From assembly GCA_038244535.1 (NCBI GenBank), contig JBBRTJ010000116.1, positions 1-9,423 of the forward strand: DNA of 9,423 nucleotides. The letters run 5' to 3'. Of the stretch, positions 6,577 to 9,423 are shown in pieces. Position 1 is the stretch's first letter, and each line of letters begins with the position of its first letter. Below the pieces are notes generated by a model that saw nothing but the letters and a program-made list of their open reading frames with translations, did not search any database and was not told where the DNA came from. Made by a program: the position numbers and the translations under genes. The DNA comes from JBBRTJ01 sp038244535. Its GTDB lineage: Bacteria > Actinomycetota > Acidimicrobiia > Acidimicrobiales > Ilumatobacteraceae.

Positions 6577-6629
6577 GCCAGTCTGCCCGATGAGAGGCCG
6601 CTACGGGCAGGGCCCTTCGGCTCACTGGC
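6577..6629 (-). other. Nested inverted-repeat structure between the glycoside hydrolase and dioxygenase genes
   Basis: Read on the plus strand, GCCAGT (6577-6582) pairs with ACTGGC (6624-6629). Immediately inside, CTGCCCG (6583-6589) pairs with CGGGCAG (6604-6610) across a 14-base loop. The 13 bases 6611-6623 between the two right-hand arms can form a mini-hairpin, GCC (6612-6614) with GGC (6619-6621) around CTTC. The RNA from the minus strand would therefore be a compact three-helix junction of 53 bases, starting 8 bases after the hydrolase stop and ending 22 bases before the dioxygenase ribosome site. It may be a terminator, a processing site or a leader structure. No known riboswitch family is recognised. 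Confidence 0.4.
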
Positions 6630-6637
6630 AGTGCCTG

Positions 6638-8758
6638 CTACGCGTTGAGGTGGGTGGTGTAGCGGTTGGTCGCAGTGGTGTCGTCGGCGATGAGATCGAG
6701 GTCGATGACCAGTGGCCCTGGTGCGTTCGGCACCTCGAGGTCGATCGTGCCCACCTTGGCGACGGCGTCGGCCTCGACGTCGCCCTGCCAGCGCCACGAC
6801 CGCTCACCGCCCGGCCAGTGCAGCCGGGCGGTGGCCACGGCGCCGTCAAGTGGATGGCGCAGGTCGTTGACCACGTGCACGGCCAGTTCGAGGCGCCGTC
6901 CCGGCTCGATCGTGGCCGGTGGATGATCGGAGGTGATGATCACTGGGCGGCAGGCCTCGGCCAGCGCGGTGTAGCCCTCCTTGGCTGCCCGGTCGTGACC
7001 GAGGACGCTCCAGCTCACCGCCGGGATGGCGTCGTTGAGCACGAACATCGCGAAACCGCCGGTGGGGCGGTACTTCAGGCGCCTCAGCGCCTCGATCTGC
7101 TGCTTCAAGAGCTGAGCCTGGTACCGCTGGGTGGCGGTCTTCCACTCGGCGAAGGTGGCGTAGTCGTCGGGCGGCACCCGACGGTCGAACACGGCCTTCT
7201 GCAGCGCATGATGGCGGCCGAGGTGCTCCCAGTCGAGGTCGGGCCAGCGTGCTGGCTCCATGAACGCGGCATCCTCGGGCACGGCCTGCGCGCCGAACTC
7301 GGTGACGAAGCGAACCATGCGGGGCCAGGCGGCGGCGAAGCCGGGCAGGTCGTCGGCCTCGCCGTGGTACCACCCGAAGTACAGGTGGCTGTCGGTCCCG
7401 TCGAGCTGGGGCAGGTGAGGGGCGATACCGCTGTGAGCGACGACGGGCCGGCTGTCGTCGGCCTTCTCGAAGGCCCGTTTCACGGAGTTGTCGAGCACCG
7501 TGCGGTTCCAGGTGAGCGGCAGCTCCTGGCCAGCCAGGAAGCGAGTGGCGACCGCGCGCGAGTCAGGGGGCTGACCGGGGGGGACGTCGAGGGCGATCGG
7601 CTCGTTGTGCCCGCACCACAGGGCGATCGACGGGTGGTGGGCCAGCAGGTCGCTCGCCTTGCGCACCTGGCGCACGGCCTGCTTGCGCACAGAGCGGGCG
7701 TAGCCCCACTGCAGTGGGAAGTCCTGCCACACCAGCATCCCGAGCTCATCGGCGGCGTCGTACAGCTCGGGGCGGCTGATGTGGGCGTGCATGCGCACGA
7801 GGTCGAGCCCGGCGTCGCGGGCCAGCTCGATGTCTCGCCGCAGCTCGGCCGGCGTGGCCTCACCCAAGGCCATGCGGGTGGGGGCGAGGTTGGCCCCTTT
7901 GGCAAAGAGACGCTCGCCGTTCACGCTGAGCACCCACTTGCGCATGGCCACCTGGCGCAAGCCGGTGCGCACCGTGCGGGCATGGCTCTCGACCCCGTCG
8001 ACGGACACCTCGACCGTCACGTCGTACAACGGCTGGGCGCCCAACGCCCACGGCCACCACAGGTCGGGATCATCGATGGTGACGGTCCACGTGACGTCGT
8101 TGGCTCCCTTGGCGATGGGTCGCTCGACCACCACCTCGGTGGCGTCGCCCACGACGGTGCGCACGGTGACGGAGCGGGCTTCGAGGCTGTCGAGCTCGGC
8201 CTTGCACGTCAGCACGGCGCGGGCGGCGTCGGCCTCGCGGCACAGCACCTGGAGGCCCCGGATGCGCACCGGCCCGGTGGTGTCGATGCGCACCGGCCGC
8301 CAGAGCCCCCCGGGGTTCCAGTCGGGGTCCATGCAGTCCCAGTGCTGGAACACGCCCGTGATGTTCCGCTTGGCCGTCTTGTCGTGCTGTGGCGCGCAGG
8401 CCACTTCGACGGCGAGCGCATGCTCACGGCCGAGGCGGGCCAGCTCGGTGATCTCGAGGGTGTGGGGAAAGAAGTAGCCCTCGGTGTCACCCACGTAGGC
8501 GCCGTCGAGCCAGACATCGCCTTGGTAGAAGACGCCTTCGAGCACGAGCCAGTGGCGCTGCTGCTCGGTGGGCGGTTCGAGCTCGAAACGGGTTCGGTGC
8601 AGCAGCGGACCATCGCTGTTGGCGAAGGCGGGCACCGATCGCCAGTGGCCGGGGATGGGCACGGCCTCCCAGCCGCTGTCGTCGACGTCGAGCCCGATGC
8701 CGGTGCGGCGCAGCTCCTCGTCGGCCGGCAGCGCCCTCCACGTGCCCGAGAGGTCCAT
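6638..8758 (-). CDS. Glycoside hydrolase family 2 protein, beta-mannosidase-like
   Basis: This is a retaining exo-glycosidase of the GH2 fold; the sugar (mannoside, galactoside, glucuronide or glucosaminide) cannot be fixed from sequence alone. The 706 residues comprise an N-terminal jelly-roll sugar-binding domain (about 1-158, ending in WNPGGLWRPVRI at 147-158), an immunoglobulin-like domain (about 165-270), a TIM barrel (about 272-600) and a C-terminal beta domain (about 610-706). The acid/base is E386 in WCGHNEP (381-387) and the nucleophile is E487 in VTEFGAQ (485-491). VRMHAHISRPELYDAADELG (321-340) is the usual barrel segment. There is no signal peptide, so it acts on imported sugars in the cytoplasm. 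I chose the ATG at 8758 because MDLSGTWRAL is a typical GH2 beginning; a GTG at 8848 would add 30 unrelated residues and overlap the divergent gene. No Shine-Dalgarno is seen. The family call is firm, the substrate is not. Confidence 0.9.
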   Translation of the reverse strand: MDLSGTWRALPADEELRRTGIGLDVDDSGWEAVPIPGHWRSVPAFANSDGPLLHRTRFELEPPTEQQRHWLVLEGVFYQGDVWLDGAYVGDTEGYFFPHTLEITELARLGREHALAVEVACAPQHDKTAKRNITGVFQHWDCMDPDWNPGGLWRPVRIDTTGPVRIRGLQVLCREADAARAVLTCKAELDSLEARSVTVRTVVGDATEVVVERPIAKGANDVTWTVTIDDPDLWWPWALGAQPLYDVTVEVSVDGVESHARTVRTGLRQVAMRKWVLSVNGERLFAKGANLAPTRMALGEATPAELRRDIELARDAGLDLVRMHAHISRPELYDAADELGMLVWQDFPLQWGYARSVRKQAVRQVRKASDLLAHHPSIALWCGHNEPIALDVPPGQPPDSRAVATRFLAGQELPLTWNRTVLDNSVKRAFEKADDSRPVVAHSGIAPHLPQLDGTDSHLYFGWYHGEADDLPGFAAAWPRMVRFVTEFGAQAVPEDAAFMEPARWPDLDWEHLGRHHALQKAVFDRRVPPDDYATFAEWKTATQRYQAQLLKQQIEALRRLKYRPTGGFAMFVLNDAIPAVSWSVLGHDRAAKEGYTALAEACRPVIITSDHPPATIEPGRRLELAVHVVNDLRHPLDGAVATARLHWPGGERSWRWQGDVEADAVAKVGTIDLEVPNAPGPLVIDLDLIADDTTATNRYTTHLNA

Positions 8759-8767
8759 GAGGGTCGC

Positions 8768-8773
8768 AGCGTA
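8768..8773 (-). promoter_or_regulatory. Candidate -10 box of the glycoside hydrolase gene
   Basis: Minus-strand TACGCT fits TAnnnT and ends nine bases before the ATG at 8758, so transcription would begin within about two bases of the start codon. This matches the lack of a Shine-Dalgarno and suggests a leaderless or nearly leaderless message. No convincing -35 box is seen. Confidence 0.35.
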
Positions 8774-8825
8774 CCGAGCCGATGGACCCTCGTTTCGGGC
8801 TGGGGTTGCAGCCACGGGGTGCGGG

Positions 8826-8831
8826 TAGCGT
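8826..8831 (+). promoter_or_regulatory. Candidate -10 box for a leaderless AAA+ ATPase message
   Basis: TAGCGT fits TAnnnT and ends seven bases before the ATG at 8839. That is the spacing expected when transcription starts on the first base of the start codon, as is common in actinobacteria. No Shine-Dalgarno precedes this ATG. A TTGCAG at 8806-8811 is only 14 bases upstream, too close for a normal -35. Confidence 0.4.
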
Positions 8832-8838
8832 GCCTCGC

Positions 8839-9423
8839 ATGTCGTCACGCCCCGCCACGCTTGGCCAACTCCGCGACTCCGGCTGGCAGTCGATCCCCGT
8901 CAAGGAGGAGATCCGACGCAACGCCGCCGCCCGCATCAGTGCCGGCGAGCCGCTGTTCGACAAGGTCCTCGGCTACGAGGACACCGTCATGCCCCAGCTC
9001 GAGAACGCGCTGCTGGCGGGGCACGACATCATCTTCCTGGGCGAGCGGGGACAGGCCAAGACCCGCATCATCCGCAGCCTCACCGCGCTGCTCGACGAGT
9101 GGCTGCCCATCGTGGCCGGCAGCGAGATCAACGACGATCCCTACGCACCGGTCAGCAAGCACGCTCGCGACCTGATCCGTGACCACGGCGACGACACCCT
9201 CATCGAGTGGGTGCACCGCGACGACCGCTTCGGCGAGAAGCTGGCCACGCCGGACACCTCGATCGCCGACCTCATCGGCGAGGTCGACCCCATCAAGGTG
9301 GCCGAGGGCCGCTACCTGTCCGATGAGCTGACGCTCCACTACGGCCTGGTACCGCGGACCAACCGCGGGATCTTTGCCATCAACGAGCTGCCCGACCTCG
9401 CCGAGCGCATCCAGGTGGGCCTC
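8839..9423 (+). CDS. AAA+ ATPase, magnesium chelatase ChlI/MoxR-like, N-terminal part (cut by window edge)
   Basis: The first 195 codons of a P-loop ATPase are present; the reading frame is open to the right edge. It belongs to the group often annotated as 'magnesium chelatase' in bacteria without chlorophyll, which I associate with a neighbouring von Willebrand A protein, as in the Rv0958-Rv0959 pair of mycobacteria. Landmarks are VKEEIRRN (21-28), the nucleotide loop GERGQAKT (68-75), LLDEWLPIVAGSEINDDP (84-101), and a Walker-B-like GIFAINELPDL (177-187). The P-loop has alanine where the usual GxxxxGKT has its last glycine, and Walker B has Asn-Glu (182-183) instead of Asp-Glu. I recall both as usual in this subgroup. 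The sensor and arginine-finger regions are outside the window. A role as a MoxR-like chaperone remodelling a partner is inference. There is no Shine-Dalgarno, and the divergent glycoside hydrolase begins 80 bp away. Confidence 0.85.
   Translation, partial: MSSRPATLGQLRDSGWQSIPVKEEIRRNAAARISAGEPLFDKVLGYEDTVMPQLENALLAGHDIIFLGERGQAKTRIIRSLTALLDEWLPIVAGSEINDDPYAPVSKHARDLIRDHGDDTLIEWVHRDDRFGEKLATPDTSIADLIGEVDPIKVAEGRYLSDELTLHYGLVPRTNRGIFAINELPDLAERIQVGL

Noticed and set aside
6557..9175. An 872-codon plus-strand open frame opposite the dioxygenase start, the glycoside hydrolase and the AAA+ gene start
   Set aside because: Its translation is low-complexity, rich in Gly, Val, His and Arg with no recognisable domain, as expected for the shadow of a GC-rich gene. 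The opposite strand has clear GH2 catalytic motifs, and the frame also overlaps the AAA+ gene on the same strand in another phase.
1..9423. Mobile elements, CRISPR arrays, tRNA or rRNA genes, phage genes, defence or toxin-antitoxin systems
   Set aside because: I searched for regularly spaced repeats, terminal inverted repeats flanking a transposase, tRNA-like cloverleafs and small gene pairs, and saw none. Coding density and base composition are even across the window.

Overview
The window is GC-rich chromosomal DNA, compactly coded and with strong G/C preference at third codon positions. Gene content suggests a member of the Actinomycetota: a single-subunit b558-type SdhC in an sdhCAB operon, a stand-alone tryptophan 2,3-dioxygenase, a membrane pyrophosphatase, and an AAA+ protein of the 'magnesium chelatase-like' group. 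An Acidimicrobiia-like lineage is my guess from overall style, not something the sequence proves. I see no transposase, integrase, phage gene, tRNA, rRNA or CRISPR array, and no gene-free stretch longer than about 150 bases.

Layout from left to right. Positions 1-881 (minus) hold the N-terminal part of a proton/sodium-pumping pyrophosphatase that runs off the left edge. A 147-bp divergent intergenic region separates it from kynA (1029-1874, plus), the haem enzyme that opens the kynurenine route of tryptophan breakdown. After 113 bp, the sdhC-sdhA-sdhB operon (1988-5454, plus) encodes a complete type-B succinate:quinone oxidoreductase, with 13-bp gaps between genes and all expected haem, flavin and iron-sulfur ligands. 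sdhB meets a minus-strand gene tail to tail, with two perfect hairpins at the junction.

Positions 5474-6544 (minus) encode an Fe(II)/2-oxoglutarate dioxygenase of the TauD/TfdA superfamily. It looks like the amino-acid beta-hydroxylases of peptide antibiotic pathways, but no such pathway is visible here. Upstream of it on the same strand is a cytoplasmic family 2 glycoside hydrolase (6638-8758), and the 93-bp gap between the two holds a nested inverted-repeat structure. A short divergent region (8759-8838) then leads to the start of an AAA+ ATPase (8839 to the right edge).

Functionally the left two thirds is central energy metabolism: pyrophosphate-driven ion pumping, tryptophan catabolism and succinate oxidation. 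The right third is accessory: an orphan hydroxylase, a sugar-cleaving enzyme and a MoxR/ChlI-like ATPase. Nothing proves a new multi-gene system. The least explained items are the orphan dioxygenase, the structured gap upstream of it, and the unusual nucleotide-binding motifs of the AAA+ protein.
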